Notes: a model not told the origin generated them from the sequence alone. DNA of 64,000 bases from Flectonema sp. DT1601 (GCA_964019425.1 OZ025845.1:310001-374000), one strand, 5' to 3'. Positions 32,741 through 42,731 are shown, counted from the first letter of the stretch. Made by a program: numbers and translations.

Positions 32741-33837
32741 TCATATTGCTGTGGTGCTTGTACTCTGCTTGTCACTACTCAGACCTTCATCTGCTTCCTC
32801 GCAACCGGTAAGAGATTGGCTAGACACACTACTGACACTGTCATCGCCGGTGTTGTTGTACATCTTGTTCATGTTGCAGTTGTGCCGTTTGACCAGATAT
32901 TTCACTAAACTACTTGGGTTCTCGTGAAGGATTGTGACTTTAATAACACTTGGGTCAGTACTCCACTTCGTCGGAGAACGTAAGGATGGGAAGTACTGAG
33001 CTGCTAGCTCCGGTGTTTTGAAATAAAGCTGCAAGGTTACAGGGCAACGTCCTTCATCGTTTTGTTGGAATTCCTTTTGCTCACTGGTAACAGACAACAG
33101 GTTACGGTCATCGCACATCGTGCAGGTCTTCGTTCATGTAAAGGCGGTTTGCAGGATCTGCGTCGGCTGCCTTTCCCTTGCAATATTTCCTCTCTAAGAT
33201 GTGGCATGATTTGAGGGCATAATACTTATTGTTACTGTGGTCCATGAGAGATTCGTAATCTACCTGTTCACTTGTTATCACAGTGGTAATTTGCTTTCCA
33301 TGTCTGTTGAATTGAAGAGTGGAAGTGGGTGAGTGGCTGTGAACTGCAGAAGAAGTTCGATAATAACGATAAAACTAATAACAGTACCACTCACGCCGAA
33401 TATATAATATGCACGAGGTAAGAGAAGTGGAATAAAATACACACAAAGTAATTTCGGTAGTTTATGTTTTCTTTATCATCGGCGCTGCTTTAGGACATGG
33501 TAGCAAATTACCTAAATGGAATTTCAATGTGCGAAGGGATGCTCTCAGTCCGCAGTGTCGTTGTTACGTCAAACGAACGCGTTGGAGTGTTCTGTTGGTC
33601 GTAATCTCCCTCTTTTACCAGATGATTGAGGTCGAACTTAAAATCATTCTCAGGCTCTCCAAGTTTAAATTGAACGGGCTTCCCCTCCGCTCGGTCAAAC
33701 TTTTTGTGATGTTGCCTCCATTTTGTGATCATCTCCACTGCCCTTTCCTCGATTTTGAAGTAGAGTTCGACAACAAGGTCGCTTGCAGTTGTCAGTTGAC
33801 CTTCCGGTGCTAATTCGCTGACGCCATACTTGTGCAA
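32741..33837 (-). pseudogene. HNH-nuclease-like gene fragment, broken
   Basis: Two stretches on the minus strand join across a 208-bp intron (33,304-33,511, donor AG/GTAATT, acceptor CAACAG) into PSHIEIPFRHGKQITTVI. Downstream comes KSCHILERKYCKGKAADADP followed by ANRLYMNEDLHD, which follows the A/S-x-H-I ... N-x-L/R ... L-H-x2-F/C-D pattern of HNH_2-type nucleases. After it, the domain VTLQLYFKTPELAAQYFPS resembles the LVVELYFKIEERAVEMITKW segment of the first exon, so the same module may occur twice. The first exon has no ATG and runs into an AGCTTT microsatellite at 33,840, and the frame shifts by one base near 33,120, so it is 5'-truncated and probably dead. Function is inferred only from the motif. 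Confidence 0.5.
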
Positions 33838-33905
33838 AAAGCTAAAAGCTAAAGCTAAGCTTTTTGGAGCTAAAGCTAAGCCATCTAGCTTTTTTTAGCT
33901 TTTTT
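33838..33905. repeat. AGCTTT/AAAGCT microsatellite
   Basis: Degenerate repeats of AAGCTAAAGCT and AGCTTTTT over about 65 bp. They mark the 5' break of the HNH-like fragment. Confidence 0.7.
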
Positions 33906-34394
33906 TTGAAATTTTTTTTTTTTTAAATTTTGGCGTTGTTTCTGTACTTTTTTGATATTTTTTTTGGTTTTGTGAGGAAAAAAAGTGTGGAAAAAAAAAA
34001 AAAACACCAATTATAATATTTCCAGTATCCACCACTACAGGTTTTTGTGTGTTTTTTGGCTCATTTAAGCTGTTAAGTGACGTGATTTTTCGATATTTGC
34101 GCAACCTGGTATCTACAAAGATAACATTTCATAATTCAACTATGTGTACTGTTGGGAGAGAAATATGTTTTTTTTTTGATATGACAGGCAAATTATTACT
34201 TATTACAATCAACACTGAGCATGATTATTCACCATACTTGCCTTAACACACATTTTCCCTACCTGGATTAAAAAAATGTCACTAAAAGGAGGAGATATCC
34301 ATAAATTCACTAAATAATTATACCACAGAAGTAGTAAAATACAAGCTAGAAAGACATGTGATATCAGTTATTAGAAGAGGGTAGAAAGGAATTA
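33906..34394. other. AT-rich spacer, no gene seen
   Basis: It contains T and A runs (33,905-34,000) and a plain AT-rich segment downstream of the hAT gene stop. It may hold the lost 3' end of the hAT element, but I found no inverted-repeat partner because the 5' end of the element is missing. Confidence 0.4.
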
Positions 34395-35357
34395 TTAAAC
34401 TTGGGAAAGTTCGTCTTTAACCCTCTTCACAGCAGGGCCTTCTGCTTTTTTTGTCTTCTTCCTTATTGGGTCAGCAGCACACACCTTAAACATGTTGCAC
34501 GCTACTTGCAGCATAGCATCAACATGTCTGTGAACCATTCTTGATCGCTGCTTTGTCAGTAGGCGGGATGTCACTTTGAATGTCCGTTCAACATGTGCCT
34601 CTGACGCAGCGATTCTACACAGTGACATGTAGAACTGTGTAAGGTGGGGAACAACCTTGCTACCAATTTCCCTCCAGAATATTGCTGCATCCTTCTTCTG
34701 ATGTGCTTTCTTTTGCCTCTCTACTGTAGCTGTTGACAACTCAGAGATAAGGGTGGTGCTGAACCCATGTCTTACCAGCCACCCTGCAAAGTAAGGCTGC
34801 ATCAGGTTCTGCTGCTCCTCATTCAGACCCATCCCCTGCATTGCCCTTAACATCTTAAGAGCATCAAAACTGAAGTTAGACACAATGCGGGTGTTCAGGG
34901 ACTGCAGTGCACTGCTTACCAATTTTGATACCTTTGGATCACTTATTGCTTTCCATTTCCGTGTCACATACTCCAGCTGTCCCACCAATTTTGCAGCAGT
35001 TTTCATCTTCTCGATGTCTGCTGCACAGCAAGGAAACAGGCGTTGTTTCCCCTTGCGTTTCAGCAGGAGATCTTCAAGTCTCACTGCCCGAACCCAGCAG
35101 TCGTACACTGTGTTCCATCGGGTACTGCCTATGCGTTTAAGTTGCAGAGGGCTTCCCTTTCGACCCTTCTGCACCTCAAGGAACAACTCCTTCCTTTTGG
35201 GGTTTGCCATCTCCTCTGTCAGATCCTTCACCTTATTGTATGCCGTTGAGAGGAGGGGGATACCATTGATGAGATCCTTCATTAACAGCTGCAATGAATG
35301 TGCTGCACATCTGATAGTGAGGAGCTTCTCCTTCCCTGCAGCCTCTCCCTGCTGATT
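34395..35357 (-). mobile_element. 5'-truncated hAT transposase
   Basis: The frame is open from the left end at 34,395 to about 35,357, where it is cut by the coiled-coil repeat. Family marks: CAAHSLQLLMKDL, the hAT RW motif in IGSTRWNTVYDCWVRAVRL, and the C-terminal dimerisation block SLCRIAASEAHVERTFKV followed by SRLLTKQRSRMVHRHVDAML, which is the hATC signature (A-S-E-x2-V-E-R-x-F). The N-terminal BED zinc finger and the first part of the RNase H-like core are absent. About 320 residues remain without internal stops, so the truncation is fairly young. It cannot be autonomous. Confidence 0.88.
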
Positions 35358-36945
35358 TTGCTATGGTGTTAAGATGTCAATCTGACATTGGTTCTCAAAC
35401 CCCCTTGTACAAAGAAAAAAAAGGAAGATTAAGGCTGAAACTTTCCTTGAAATGCCAGATTTTAGAAAACGAATTAGAACAAATGAAAGAACGAATTTTT
35501 TATGTTCTGTTTTTATTTTACTTTAATGCGATGTCAGCCTCCCTCGAGAAAGACAAGCAGTTACTAAATGGATTACCTGTTGAGATCAAAGCTACCAACC
35601 AGGATCCATCCTCACTTCCTCCTGCGCCCCCTGTTTTAATTATTGAAAAAGATAGAAAAGAATATGAACTTCTGGAAGGGGTAATTCAACGGTTAACAGT
35701 AGAACGCGATGAATCGAGGACTTCTCTTTCTGCACTAGTTCGACAATATGACTTAGTGGAAGATTACAGGAAACGTGAGCTCGCAAATCTGACTCAGAGA
35801 GCAGACCTATCGGAAATGGCGCTCTTCAATTACCATCAAAGGTTTGTTCTTCTGTCGAACGAATTGGAGACCAAATGTAATGAGGAAAGAGAAAGTAAAA
35901 TAAGACTTTTCTATACTCAACAGGAGGTCGAGAGTTTGCGTGCCGCGCGTCCCCACATGACCCACTTTAGTCAACAAGTTTCCCCCCGAACCCCCGTTTT
36001 GTATGAATCTGTTGCTATGATGAAGATAGCAAAGAACTACCTCTCGCTCTATACAACTACGAGTAGTCTTTTTACTCCTCTTATTAAACCCCTTATCACT
36101 ACCCTTAATTATATCACCCCTCTTTGTCCTCTAGCCTCAATTCCTCCGACAATGCCGCAGAGTGAAGCTCTCGACCGCACGCCGACCAAGATTTTACGAC
36201 AAGAGAGTCACGTTATCTCCGTTAAAGAGAATACACCTATTGCGAGACAATGGTCCGAGGGTAGGATTGACTTACTCGAGAATTACTGTCGAGCAGTAGA
36301 TGACTCTCTCGAAACAAACGAGAAAGCGGCAGAGCTCTCAGAACAACTTCTGGATGCCCAACTTCGCCTCTCGGAGCTGAATCACCAACGGTGTACAACT
36401 CACGCAGAGCAGCTTGAGCAATCCATGATGTTAACGGGACTGGCGAGCGATTTAAATGCTCAACTCGCCTTGGCACGGTCTCAAATTGCGGCCCTGAAGT
36501 TCCAATTAGCTTCATGGGCAGAAGGTTTGAGTCTGCCACAGAAGAACATGAGGAAATTGAAACTCCGCCGAGAAAGTCTGAGCGTTCAACTCTGAAAAAA
36601 CGGACCCCTCCATCAAGATATCGTTATAATCGAAGGAGATGTTCTGCTGATGACGTTCACGGTGACTCCACCCCCTTGTAATTCTCTTTTTCCTTACTTT
36701 CACATCACTTTGTTTATTTAGTTTATTAGCTTATTTATTATTTATTGTTCGTTTTGTTTGTAATATTTTGTCGATATGTTTATGTCCGTCAGATCATAAC
36801 GTTAATCAGATTAATTGTTAATTGTTAATTGTAAATGGTCTAAACCCCAATCCAAGTTCCCGGCTTGGCATAGATTTGAGTGACGCCTTACTGGCCTCCT
36901 CATCCTCTATGAGTGGTGAGGGGGCCAGCAATGGTTTTTTTTTTT
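35349..36945 (+). mobile_element. coiled-coil repeat, copy 1 (compact)
   Basis: The unit starts at CCTGCTGATTTTGCTATGG, directly at the hAT break. It carries one ORF (35,363-36,595), then a 3' region with GTCGATATGTTTATGTCC, AGATCATAACGTTAATCAG and GTGAGGGGGCCAGCAATGG, and ends in a T run near 36,945. The 3' region is shared with 37,660-37,940 and 52,190-52,897. The ORF product (410 aa) has an N-terminal helix LKCQILENELEQMKER, a hydrophobic patch, long heptad-rich helices (about residues 90-190 and 290-390) and a middle Pro/Ser/Thr-rich linker. The C-terminal reading differs from copy 2. I recognise no domain; element class unknown. Confidence 0.7.
35363..36595 (+). CDS. repeat-encoded coiled-coil protein, 410 aa
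   Basis: ATG at 35,363, although homology with copy 3 extends a few codons upstream (PADFAMVLRCQSDIGSQTPL). Conserved blocks shared with the divergent copy 3: IGSQTPLYKEKKGRLRLKLS, YHQRFVLLSNELETKC, FYTQQEVESLRA, then PIARQWSEGRIDLLENYCRA and QIAALKFQLASWAEGLS. Between copies 1 and 3 many codons differ while the protein is kept, as expected for a product that was selected during spread. Coiled-coil structure suggests self-association, like ORF1 proteins of some retroposons, but no RNA-binding motif is visible apart from a basic C-terminus best seen in copy 2. No host homologue recognised. Confidence 0.6.
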   Translation: MVLRCQSDIGSQTPLYKEKKGRLRLKLSLKCQILENELEQMKERIFYVLFLFYFNAMSASLEKDKQLLNGLPVEIKATNQDPSSLPPAPPVLIIEKDRKEYELLEGVIQRLTVERDESRTSLSALVRQYDLVEDYRKRELANLTQRADLSEMALFNYHQRFVLLSNELETKCNEERESKIRLFYTQQEVESLRAARPHMTHFSQQVSPRTPVLYESVAMMKIAKNYLSLYTTTSSLFTPLIKPLITTLNYITPLCPLASIPPTMPQSEALDRTPTKILRQESHVISVKENTPIARQWSEGRIDLLENYCRAVDDSLETNEKAAELSEQLLDAQLRLSELNHQRCTTHAEQLEQSMMLTGLASDLNAQLALARSQIAALKFQLASWAEGLSLPQKNMRKLKLRRESLSVQL

Positions 36946-37128
36946 TTTCTCTTATTTCTTTTTTTTTCTTTTTCTTTTACTCTAATATGAAATATTTTTG
37001 AACAAAATGTGATTATTAATTTAAAAAAAAAAAAAAAAAAAAATAATGTAAATGAATAATAAAAAAAAAAGGGAAAACCTACAGATCCACCCCCAGGTTT
37101 GGAGAAACGTATACTACGGTCACGGCCT
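36946..37128. repeat. junction segment shared with 56,490-56,610 and 15,433-15,490
   Basis: Two known pieces lie here. 36,965-37,065 (TTTCTTTTACTCTAATATG, then TGAACAAAATGTGATTATTA, A runs) recurs at 56,493-56,600. 37,071-37,128 (GGGAAAACCTACAGATCC to GGTCACGGCCT) recurs at 15,433-15,490. Both are therefore separate repeat modules glued in front of copy 2. Confidence 0.75.
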
Positions 37129-37942
37129 ATGCCGCAGAGTGAAGCTCTCGACCGCACGCCGACCAAGATTTTACGACAAGAGAGTCACGTTATCTCCGTT
37201 AAAGAGAATACACCTATTGCGAGACAATGGTCCGAGGGTAGGATTGACTTACTTGAGAACTACTGTCGAGCAGTAGATGACTCTCTCGAAACAAACGAGA
37301 AAGCGGCAGAGCTCTCAGAACAACTTCTGGATGCCCAACTTCGCCTCTCGGAGCTGAATCACCAACGGTGTACAACTCACGCAGAGCAGCTTGAGCAATC
37401 CATGATGTTAACGGGACTGGCGAGCGATTTAAATGCTCAACTCGCCTTGGCACGGTCTCAAATTGCGGCCCTGAAGTTCCAATTAGCTTCATGGGCAGAA
37501 GGTTTGAGTCCGCCAGACACAGAAGAACATGAGGAAAATGAAACTCCGCCGAGAAAGTCTGAGCGTTCAACTCTGAAAAAACGAACCCCTCCATCAAGAT
37601 ATCGTTACAATCGAAGGAGATGTTCTGCTGATGACATTCACGGTGACTCCACCCCCTTGTAATTCTCTTTTTCCTTACTTTCACATCACTTTGTTTATTT
37701 AGTTTTTTAGCTTATTTATTATTTATTGTTCGTTTTTGTTTGTATTATTTTATCGATATGTTTATGTCCGTCAGATCATAACGTTAATCAGGCTAATTGT
37801 TAATTGTTAATTGTAAATGGTCTAAACCCCAATCCAAGTTCCCAAGGCTTGGCATAGATTTGAGTGACGCCTTACTGGCCTCCTCATCCTCTATGAGTGG
37901 TGAGGGGGCCAGCAATGGTTTTTTTTTTTTTTTTTTTTTCTC
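37129..37942 (+). mobile_element. coiled-coil repeat, copy 2 (5'-truncated)
   Basis: It begins at ATGCCGCAGAGTGAAGC, which lies mid-ORF in copy 1, and is nearly identical to copy 1 from there, so it arose recently. The ORF 37,129-37,662 gives MPQSEALDRTPTKILRQESH and ends with a basic tail (PRKSERSTLKKRTPPSRYRY followed by NRRRCSADD). The same 3' region follows and ends in a T run at 37,920-37,939. A gene-like tail with clustered Arg/Lys is the best hint of nucleic-acid binding in this family. Confidence 0.75.
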
Positions 37943-37949
37943 TTATTTC

Positions 37950-38141
37950 GAATTTCGATAAAGTGGGAAGTAACGGACTGGGAGCTTTTGGCTCCTGCCC
38001 TATTCCCGATGTAAACTTTCTTTTTATTTTTATTTTTTTTAACAGGCCCAAAGGGCGACAATGATGGTTGCTGACCAAGGAATAATATTCAAATGAATTT
38101 TCGTTTCAAAGAAACGAACAGAATTAAGAGAGAGGCAGAGA

Positions 38142-38174
<33 letters not shown>

Positions 38175-38239
38175 GAAAAAAAAAAAATGAAGAGGAAATA
38201 ATCAAACATGAAAAAAAAAAAAAAAAAATATATATATAT
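37950..38239 (+). repeat. module C, copy 1 (interrupted by the DNA transposon)
   Basis: Starts AATTTCGATAAAGTGGGAAG and runs through three small perfect hairpins: GGAGC/GCTCC, GCCC-AAA-GGGC and TTCGTTTC-AAA-GAAACGAA, then A-rich DNA ending in TATATA. It also holds an intron-like GTAAACTTTC ... TTTAACAG segment. Its continuation (leader and satellite array) resumes at 42,609, after the transposon. Confidence 0.8.
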
Positions 38240-38598
38240 TAGTCATTCCAAAAATAACCGTCCATTTTAGGGTTCCAGTATTTCATGGGTGAAAATAGGG
38301 AGTAAAACTTAAAACCGAATACCCATTTTAATCGCTTTTGCACCGCTGATTTCATTCCCGCTGCGATTCAAAAAAATGCAGCTGAAATTCAAAAAAATTG
38401 TGACATTTTTGTGTGGTGAAAATTTTGAATAATGGAACTGTTGATGTCTAATCGGCTGCCCCGGGTGCTAAAATGAAAGATCGGTATATGGTTCTATATC
38501 CGGCCGTACCTGGTCGGATGTTTTACTCTGAAACAGTTACAAAGGCTGCTCGAAGCAAAACAGTACCTTGTACATCTTACACTACACTTAGCCTATTT

Positions 38599-40137
38599 TT
38601 ATTTTTGATTAGGCTTAGCTCTTTTGGCAACTTTTACTGCTGGCTTTCTTCGTTTTCCTACCGGCACTGCACAGATAATAGAACTAGTTGAACGCAGCGA
38701 GCTGAAACTGGAACTAGAACTAGATTCACTAACAGAGTAAGAGCCAGTAGAAGACTCACCAGAATCTGAGGTGAGTTCAGTTGTTTCTGAAATAGACTCA
38801 CTCTCAGTGTTGGTAGCAGGTGAAAGTTGGCTCGCACCAACCCCCACATTTGGATCATCTTCATCAATCGGTACAAAGCAGCCAGCACCAGGTACAACGC
38901 AATTTTCAAAGTTTCCGACAATGCAGTGTTTGCAGTAGCAGGACAACGGCCGGTGTCCAACAGTGCCCCTCTGACCCAGAGAGCTAAAGCAGAATATGCT
39001 GCTGCGGATGTCCTTTATACGAACTGTCGTTGTACACTCGGATTTCTGGATGTCCGGCACGTAGTGAAACTCTCGACTTCGTATGTTAGAGGTCGGGTTC
39101 GGTGGTGGCATATGTTTTTTGGCATAGTTCAAAAGCGATGCAGCATCTTGAATCTTATGTTCCATGTCGTATGGCATCGTATTTCTCATTACCTCCGTAG
39201 CGAAACGTTTTATTTGAAATCCTTCACTGTCCCACATGCCGTGTCCGTGTCCGGTAGGGAAGAAATTCCAGACAACCTCTAGACTGGATCTGAGTATCCA
39301 CCCAATTAGATGAGCTTCTTTGAAATGATTAGCGCCATCAGAAAATATGTGAATACGGGAGACGTCAAGTTCATGGACGATATGGTCGAGTATTGTAATT
39401 ACATTAAAGTGCCGTTGACTGAGATCCGGTGAGATGTAGTACTTCGTAGTGAACTTTAAGGGTTGGCCATTTTTACGCGTTCCGATCATCGCCACAAATA
39501 TCGAAGTTTTGGACTTATTATAGTTGTCCGTTTGAAGCTGCTCGAAAACCTCGTGCACATACTTCGCAGCATAGTCGAGGTACAGTACGCAGTCGTGCTC
39601 CCCAATGTGAGAAGTTAATTGTTGCCTAGCTGCAACACATGTAAGATGAGCGTGGTGGTGTTTCAAATACTTCGAGACCTCTGTGTGAAACACATCTACA
39701 AATTGCTTCAGCGCAACCTCGCGATATGTAGGTCTCATAACCTGCGCCCTTTCAATTTTAACGTTTCCTAACGTCTGGTATTCAACTATTTTTGATCCAC
39801 AGGATTTTAACGCCTTGGGATAGAATAAGTTCAACGGCCTGCATTGGTTGCAGTGGCCAAAGAAGCAGTTGTAAGACGGGTCTCGACATAGTATGAGTGG
39901 TAGGTCACTCAAGCGGGTTAGCTGAAATCTTCTCAGGCCCACAAGTCTTATATAAGCAGGAAGGATAAGTGCAATTTGCATGTGCCACCTGCAACGGCAT
40001 CGAGGGTTATTCGGACAAGATTTGACATGAGCAGGCCTTTTGTCACAAAACTGAGCATATGAGATAGCTGCGTGAGTTCTGCAGAAGGCACTCCACAAGG
40101 CAAGGTATGGTTCTCTTACATAGAGGACTGTCTCTTG
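38599..40137 (-). CDS. transposase C-terminal block, RNase H-like DDE core
   Basis: About 510 residues open without an ATG at its 5' end, because the block is preceded by the inserted element. Cys/His-rich start (CPNNPRCRCRWH, CFFGHCNQC). The likely catalytic core has VLYLDYAAKYVHEVFEQLQ, then DVSRIHIFSDGANHFKEAHL, then WNFFPTGHGHGMWDSEGFQI. This order (D-Y/F-A-x-K/N-Y ... SDGAxxxxK ... F-P/G-T/S-x-HGxG-x-D/W-x2-G) is shared with a widespread group of eukaryotic transposase-like proteins in which the two Asp and a late Asp/Glu form the triad. A Ser/Thr/Glu-rich segment and a basic tail (GKRRKPAVKVAKRAKPNQK) end it. I cannot assign it to a named superfamily. Confidence 0.75.
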   Translation of the reverse strand, partial: QETVLYVREPYLALWSAFCRTHAAISYAQFCDKRPAHVKSCPNNPRCRCRWHMQIALILPAYIRLVGLRRFQLTRLSDLPLILCRDPSYNCFFGHCNQCRPLNLFYPKALKSCGSKIVEYQTLGNVKIERAQVMRPTYREVALKQFVDVFHTEVSKYLKHHHAHLTCVAARQQLTSHIGEHDCVLYLDYAAKYVHEVFEQLQTDNYNKSKTSIFVAMIGTRKNGQPLKFTTKYYISPDLSQRHFNVITILDHIVHELDVSRIHIFSDGANHFKEAHLIGWILRSSLEVVWNFFPTGHGHGMWDSEGFQIKRFATEVMRNTMPYDMEHKIQDAASLLNYAKKHMPPPNPTSNIRSREFHYVPDIQKSECTTTVRIKDIRSSIFCFSSLGQRGTVGHRPLSCYCKHCIVGNFENCVVPGAGCFVPIDEDDPNVGVGASQLSPATNTESESISETTELTSDSGESSTGSYSVSESSSSSSFSSLRSTSSIICAVPVGKRRKPAVKVAKRAKPNQK

Positions 40138-41587
40138 TGAGTAGTTTTTTTGTTCTTGCTCTTCAGGGAGGGCCTTAGCCAAAAGCTAACTGTCCAAATC
40201 TCACCTGGTAACTTAACTCATTCTTTGTCAGTTTTGGCATCAAACCTGTAATGGTTACATTAACTACCATTTCAACAGGTTATTTACTTAATTATTTGTT
40301 CTAAAAGTTGCTAAGTATCTCTCACTTAGAAATTTTTTTTATTTTTTTATTTTCAGCTCAATTAGCTACAAAGTGTTACTACTAAGTGTTTCTCACTTAG
40401 ATTTTTTTTTTGCTTTTCAGCTCCTTAAAAGCTGCTAAGTATTTCTGCTAAGTGTTTCTCACTTATAATTTTATTGTTATGTTCGTTTTCTATCCCTTCT
40501 CCTATCCCTTTTGTTCAAAAAAAGCGGGAGGAAATTCTCTCATTCACGCTAAGATGCACTCTGAACTTTGATTTTTTGATCTGAGTGTGAGGGAATGACC
40601 TGTTAGTGCATTGGGCATAGGCTGGGCTGCAGTTTAGATGTCTTAGGTGTTAATAGGGGGTTCCTCTTAGCATTTTTCTTTGTTCCCACCTTATGATTTT
40701 CTTGAAGAAAAAAAATAGAAGTCATAATGGTGCTTCCCTCTGGAAGGGTTGTAAGCCATGGTGTCCAACTAAATTAAAGGACAAGTCTGGGATAATCCCT
40801 GCCAGAGGGGCGAGTATTCTACCATGGTTGAAATACTCTGGCAACTGATCTTCAATTTTATGTTGTTTGTTAGCTGCTGGTGTATCCTGATCATGTGTTG
40901 ATACTTGCATTTTTTTATTTGTAATCTTCTATTACAATTCTCTTTCTGTTCTGGTCTGTTACTTCATTTGTCTTGTTTAACTTCAGTTATATCCATTTTA
41001 CTTTTTATTGTTTCCCATCTACTTTTTATTTTCTATTAGTTCTGGTCAGAAACTCCTGGGCAGCAAGAAGGAAAGCAGTTTAGTACTTCTGGGTGTTTGG
41101 CATCACCCCCCATAGTGAGCAAGTACAACAGGTAGCATTGGTAGTCTGTTGATCCTGAGTGATCCCAGCTACAGTTTTGTTTTTCTTTCTTTTTTTTAGA
41201 AGAAGATCAGGACATCCTAGCACTGCTGGATAGTTGCTGAATGCAGGGCCTGCCTGTGGCATTATAATAACAGGCTAAGTCATTTGTAGTTCATAGTTTA
41301 CCTTTGATTTTATAACTTCACATAGGTACTATGAACGATGAGAGATCCAGTGGGATCACTCAGGGTCTAGTAGAGACCACCAATGTTGTGCGTTGATAGG
41401 CAAGGTGACCAACCTTGACATTCTTTCTTTTCTCTCCTGTTGTGACAAACACAAAATACACACACAGCTTACAGTGTGTTCTTTGTGTATGTTTTCTTCA
41501 GGTGTGAGTAGTTTTTTTGTTCTTGCTCTTCAGGGAGGGCCTTAGCCAAAAGCTAACTGTCCAAATCTCACCTGGTAACTTAACTCA
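40138..41587. mobile_element. 1.45-kb LTR-like element with 83-bp terminal direct repeats
   Basis: Direct repeats at 40,138-40,220 and 41,505-41,587 are identical by eye, start TGAGTAG and end TTAACTCA (TG...CA), and the element is flanked by CTTG on both sides (40,134-40,137 and 41,588-41,591), a 4-bp target duplication. These are the end signatures of LTR elements of the miniature, non-coding (TRIM) type. The inside has no polymerase or integrase. Only two short frames of about 60 aa exist, and both recur in the second copy at 52.9 kb. Identical terminal repeats mean a recent insertion into the transposase gene. A part near one terminal repeat carries CTAAGT...ACTTAG hairpins. Confidence 0.7.
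40311..40465. repeat. three CTAAGT-N7-ACTTAG hairpins inside the LTR-like element
   Basis: CTAAGTATCTCTCACTTAG at 40,311-40,329, CTAAGTGTTTCTCACTTAG at 40,382-40,400, and an imperfect third at 40,448-40,465. Each has a 6-bp stem and a pyrimidine-rich 7-base loop, spaced about 70 bp, with T-run and TTTTCAGCT between them. One copy is also kept at 54,001-54,019. Confidence 0.8.
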
Positions 41588-42264
41588 CTTGTCTCGCCGG
41601 TTATGTAGTCTTTGCTGAGGACCACGCGGTTTGACTCAGGGCGTGCATTGGAAATCCAGAAGTTCCAGATATCTCTGTCTTGGCTGCGCTGCTTTACTGA
41701 TTGGGAGGGATCGTGCTGTTCCAGCCTCTGTAGCTGCTTACGCATTGAAGAATCCCTGACATGGGCATTAATCTGGCTATCAGTGTAGCCTAGCGTGAGA
41801 CAGAGTCTCAAAAACTGAGAACGGACTGCAGGAACTGATTCTTTCACACGTTCAAAAATATCTGAGAGCGGTTCCGGATTGATCGGCTCTGCAGGGATAC
41901 TGACGGATGCGTAATGCGGATCACTAGTCAGCCTTTTTGCTCGCTGGTAGCAAGCGTTGCAGATTGAGCGCAGAGGAGCATACGCCGGGGATTTCAAGAC
42001 TACCGCGAAGTCACGGCAGGGTGGCTCAAGAAGCTTGTTGAACTTCGGATTCCGTCTTTTCGCGTTAGTGTGCGAGGTGCAGTTGTAGTTGTCTGAGGAG
42101 CACGCCTTGTCGGTTCTTGTATTCCCGAAGTGTTTGTATTTCCGGAGGCATGCGATGCAGATGTTGCCTTTTGTCCCACTCCGATCTAGCGTCCTCATTA
42201 CCGGTCCTGGCAAATCCGCGACGACATACTCAGCTGGCATCTCGTGGCACGTGTGACACTTCAT
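41588..42264 (-). CDS. transposase N-terminal block with Cys-rich zinc fingers
   Basis: The first ATG of the block is at 42,264 (MKCHTCHEMPAEYVVADL). Zinc-ligand pairs: CHTC, CIAC, a CSS...NCTSH group, and CNACYQRAKR. A helical segment follows (FLRLCLTLGYTDSQINAHVR), then QDRDIWNFWISNARPESNR. The frame is open up to the junction with the LTR-like insertion at 41,587. This is the DNA-binding half of the transposase, a common arrangement in TIR elements. Together with the core block it would be about 740 residues in an uninterrupted relative. Confidence 0.7.
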
Positions 42265-42608
42265 TGAGAGAAGTTTAAGCTGGTGCTGAAGGGAATAATA
42301 AGTGTAGTTACGAGAAAAAATGCCAATCTCTGATGCATTTCCCTTTTTTTTCCAGAAAAAAATTAAATGCAGCAACAGGATTAACTTTTCCGTGCCGGCA
42401 GTGACATTCTCTTAGTACCCATAACGCACCTGTCGGGTTCCAACGGTCAGTAAAAAAAGTGAAAAAAAAATAATCCCACCGCGTAAAATGAGAGATTGGG
42501 GCCGAACCTTTCCACCTCGTAAAAAAATCTCGAAAATGGATGCATTTTTGACCAACGGCTGCTCGAAGCAAAACTGGTTTTCGCGGCCGGTTATTTTTGG
42601 AATGACTA

Positions 42609-42728
42609 ATATATAAATAAAAAACGTTGTATGAAAAAGGAAAAAAAAGAAAAAAAAAGACCAGAAAAGGAAAGAGAAAATGAAAAGGTATAATATTATT
42701 GTGGGGATATGAGGGATAGCAGGGAGAT

Positions 42729-42731
<3 letters not shown>
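42609..42731 (+). repeat. satellite leader, copy 1
   Basis: ATATATAAATAAAAAACG, then GTATAATATTATTGTGGGG and GATAGCAGGGAGATGCTC. The same leader stands before array 2 (50,106-50,232) and array 3 (54,350-54,481). It links module C to the satellite. Confidence 0.85.

Larger units (their letters stand above)
38240..42608 (-). mobile_element. 4.4-kb TIR DNA transposon, unassigned DDE superfamily
   Basis: Left end TAGTCATTCCAAAAATAACC at 38,240 and the exact inverse GGTTATTTTTGGAATGACTA at 42,589-42,608 give perfect terminal inverted repeats of 21 bp, followed by weaker similarity. It sits in a TATATA tract of a module C/leader unit. The intact site can be read at about 50,097-50,125. The flanking TA-rich DNA hides the exact length of the target duplication. 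Inside are two minus-strand coding blocks (42,264-41,588 and 40,137-38,599) separated by the LTR-like insertion at 40,138-41,587. The two blocks do not share a frame across the junction, so this copy is unlikely to be active. A solitary relic of the same family lies at 16,132. Confidence 0.88.

Noticed and set aside
35363-36595. Coiled-coil ORF as a host myosin, kinesin or golgin fragment
   Set aside because: No motor or other host domain is present, and the ORF occurs in three copies with shared 3' non-coding sequence, which fits a mobile repeat.
36237-37684. Minus-strand frames opposite the coiled-coil ORF
   Set aside because: They are antisense shadows; conservation between copies follows the plus-strand codon pattern.
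40138-41587. Reading the 1.45-kb segment as a simple intron of the transposase gene
   Set aside because: It has TG...CA direct terminal repeats, a 4-bp CTTG duplication and a second copy elsewhere, and the flanking coding blocks are not in one frame.
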